The position numbers and the translations under genes are program-made. Below the pieces are notes generated by a model. That model saw nothing but the letters and a program-made list of their open reading frames with translations, did no database searches and was not told where the DNA came from. Below are positions 62,551 through 64,000 of a DNA stretch of 64,000 bases, in pieces (position 1 is the stretch's first letter; every line of letters starts with the position of its first letter). The DNA lies in assembly GCF_013184745.1 (NCBI RefSeq), contig NZ_JAATVU010000025.1, forward strand, positions 26,047 to 90,046, in the 5' to 3' direction. The DNA comes from Mangrovicoccus sp. HB161399. Lineage in GTDB: Bacteria; Pseudomonadota; Alphaproteobacteria; Rhodobacterales; Rhodobacteraceae.

Positions 62551-62587
62551 GTTGCGATCCGTCCCGCAACGTGGCTGATTTGCCGCA
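62551..62587 (-). promoter_or_regulatory. TTGC/GCAA inverted repeats upstream of prpE
   Basis: GTTGCG-N8-CGCAAC (62551-62570) and TTTGCCGCAA (62578-62587) lie 35-70 bp before the prpE start. Short-chain acyl-CoA regulators of the RamB/PccR group are known to bind TTTGCAAA-like words; these imperfect matches might be such sites. Weak. Confidence 0.3.
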
Positions 62588-62686
62588 ACCGAAGGTGCAG
62601 ACATGCATTTTTCATAATTGGTCATGTTTCCGGACCGCATTGGCGGTGCTAGCGCTCGCAAATCCGGGAGGGAGGAGGATTTGTAA

Positions 62687-62767
62687 ATGAATTTTCCAAT
62701 AAAAATCTTTGCTGTCAATGTATTGAAGGCACCTTCCGGGGGGTGCTGCGTGCCTGTCCGGCGCTAA
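62687..62767 (+). CDS. Possible 26-codon small ORF
   Basis: ATG 62687 to TAA 62767 encodes 26 residues (MNFPIKIFAVNVLKAP, then GGCCVPVRR). It is preceded 7 nt upstream by an exceptionally strong Shine-Dalgarno-like GGGAGGGAGGAGG, and its base composition is much more AT-rich than surroundings. It ends inside a CCGGCG-CTAA-CGCCGG hairpin (62758-62773). It could be a leader peptide or a small protein; there is no similarity evidence. Confidence 0.3.
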   Translation: MNFPIKIFAVNVLKAPSGGCCVPVRR

Positions 62768-62873
62768 CGCCGGGCCGGAGGCGATTCGGCGGGCGCGGGA
62801 GGGGTTGCGCAGGGTCGCAAACTCTTAACCATGTCGGGACTACCTTGCCCCCGGATGACTCTCAGGAATGCCC

Positions 62874-63764
62874 ATGCCCGCCGCTGACCTTCTCCGCCCC
62901 GTTCTCCTGGCGCTGCTGCTCTGCCTGCCGGCGGCGCTGCGCGCCGAAAACTGGAACTACCTCTCGGGCGGCCCCGGCGGCCAGCGCGCGGCGGCGATCT
63001 GCGATCTCGGCGATGGCGGGCTGACCTGCCTGTCGCTGCTGTGTTCCGACCGGCAGGAGCTGGGCCTGGCCTTCCAGTCCTCGCTGCCGCTCTCCGGACC
63101 GGTCGAGGCGACGATTTCCGTGGACGGAGGAACCGTGCAGGCGCTGCGCTTCGAGCCGCCGGTCGCGCCGGGCAGTCCGGCCGTCGCGCGCTGGGACGCC
63201 GCGCGCGACGCCCCGCTGGTGGAGGCGCTGAAGCGCGGCAACCGCGCGCTGCTGACCTATGACGAGGGGCGGGGCGAGCGGAGCCTGGATTTCACGCTGC
63301 TGGGGTCGGCCAGGTCGATCGCGCAGGTGCAGGAGTCCTGTCCCGCGCCGCGGCCGCGGGTGGCCGATCCCGTGAGCTATGCGATGCAACGGATGGAGCC
63401 GGTCTGCCGTGCTGCGGGCGTCGCCTTCTCTGCCGGCGACGGGCTGGTCCGGTCCCATGACCTGGACGGCGACGGCGTGCAGGACGCGGTGATCGACTGG
63501 AGCAAGGCGGGCTGCAATTCTGCGGAGACCTTCTGCACCGGGCCGTATTGCGATTTCACCTTCCTCTACACTCTCGGGCCCGGGAGCATGGTCCCGGCCC
63601 TGACAGTGCGCGGGAAAAGCTATCTGGTGCTGCCGATCCCGAACTTCTCCACCGATCTGCAGATAGCGGTCGATCCCGCGCTCTGCGACGAGCCGACCGA
63701 CGATTGCGCGGTGATCTACCACTCGCGGCCCGGCGGGAGTGTCGAGCTGGTCGGATACTACTGA
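62874..63764 (+). CDS. Secreted protein of unknown function
   Basis: A 296-residue exported protein with a clear signal peptide (PVLLALLLCLPAALRA). The mature part contains eight or more Cys, including CDLGDGGLTCLSLLC and CNSAETFCTGPYCDF, suggesting periplasmic disulfides, and an EF-hand-like DLDGDGVQD loop (near 200) followed by a domain with RGKSYLVLPIPNFSTDLQI. I do not recognise a named family. ATG 62874 is 6 nt behind AGGA, better placed than ATG 62868. It is the last gene before the right edge. Confidence 0.82.
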   Translation: MPAADLLRPVLLALLLCLPAALRAENWNYLSGGPGGQRAAAICDLGDGGLTCLSLLCSDRQELGLAFQSSLPLSGPVEATISVDGGTVQALRFEPPVAPGSPAVARWDAARDAPLVEALKRGNRALLTYDEGRGERSLDFTLLGSARSIAQVQESCPAPRPRVADPVSYAMQRMEPVCRAAGVAFSAGDGLVRSHDLDGDGVQDAVIDWSKAGCNSAETFCTGPYCDFTFLYTLGPGSMVPALTVRGKSYLVLPIPNFSTDLQIAVDPALCDEPTDDCAVIYHSRPGGSVELVGYY

Positions 63765-64000
63765 GCAGTTCCGGACGGCGCAGGGACGTCAGCGCCATGC
63801 TCCGGGCGGCTGCATGCCTGCCCTGGGTCCAGCATCGGCGGGACCGCGGCAATCTGCGATCATGCCCGGCACGCTGTCGGGCCGACATGCGGCGCTGCTG
63901 GATAAATCAGCTGGCGAGCGCAATCTCCCTTTCCCCGGGCACACCTATCCTGCGGCCACCGTCATCGGGATGCCGAGTGCCGTGGAGCAGTTGAGGAATG
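63765..64000. other. Right-edge sequence without a recognised gene
   Basis: 236 bp with no convincing coding frame or RNA gene; it may be the start of an intergenic region or the end of a gene continuing beyond the window. Confidence 0.4.

Overview
The window looks like a chromosomal segment from a high-GC alphaproteobacterium of the Rhodobacterales (Roseobacter/Paracoccaceae type). This rests on the gene content: the PIMT-TolC-PopZ-like run, a DUF6280-type protein next to EF-P, the order UbiH / amidase / aminotransferase / FtsK / LolA, a TRAP transporter, a DUF6502-DUF5666 pair and PrpE. Genus cannot be resolved by reading. No rRNA, tRNA, CRISPR array, phage or transposase gene was seen.

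Layout. (1) 1-9394, minus strand: a catabolic gene set running GMC oxidoreductase, flavin monooxygenase, RidA, DUF1028 protein, PuuC-like aldehyde dehydrogenase, LysR regulator, trimethylamine-dehydrogenase-family flavoprotein, then a PotA-like ABC ATPase cut by the window edge. It reads as uptake and stepwise oxidation of an unidentified amine or amino-alcohol. (2) 9661-12899: a SAM methyltransferase and RNase R. (3) 12900-14283: 1.4 kb without a convincing gene, holding a 9-bp tandem repeat. (4) 14284-21253: cell-wall and housekeeping genes: two paralogous lytic transglycosylases, a GH25 lysozyme lipoprotein, ribosomal protein L28, an Asp/Glu racemase, and a mannitol-dehydrogenase-family oxidoreductase divergent from a GntR regulator with two winged helices. 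(5) 21362-26803: AraC, Rid protein, serine hydrolase, AraC and a convergent Baeyer-Villiger monooxygenase, a plausible ketone-to-ester-to-acid module. (6) 27059-38754: core genes. (7) 38767-44015, minus: GNAT/FemAB-like protein, GDPD, Rid protein, and a multi-PAS hybrid histidine kinase. (8) 44749-46706: DUF6502/DUF5666 pair preceded by two copies of a 21-bp inverted repeat. (9) 46934-52897: DeoR regulator, TRAP transporter (DctQ, DctM, DctP) and ethanolamine ammonia-lyase EutB/EutC in one apparent operon, without microcompartment genes. (10) 53079-57549: small proteins, an alpha/beta hydrolase, an orphan RTX protein and glyA. (11) 57732-58499 nadK, then about 2.1 kb of decayed sequence that still shows pieces of a Slam (DUF560) outer-membrane protein and perhaps its TbpB-like lipoprotein. 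(12) prpE and a secreted protein of unknown function.

The two most notable sets are the amine-type cluster at the left edge, whose TMADH-family enzyme keeps the covalent-FMN cysteine but appears to lose part of the trimethylamine cage, and the TRAP-EutBC operon, whose binding protein lacks the arginine normally used for carboxylate ligands. Three Rid-family paralogues, only one with the catalytic arginine, sit in three different contexts. Comparisons with named reference proteins were made from memory, without alignment software.
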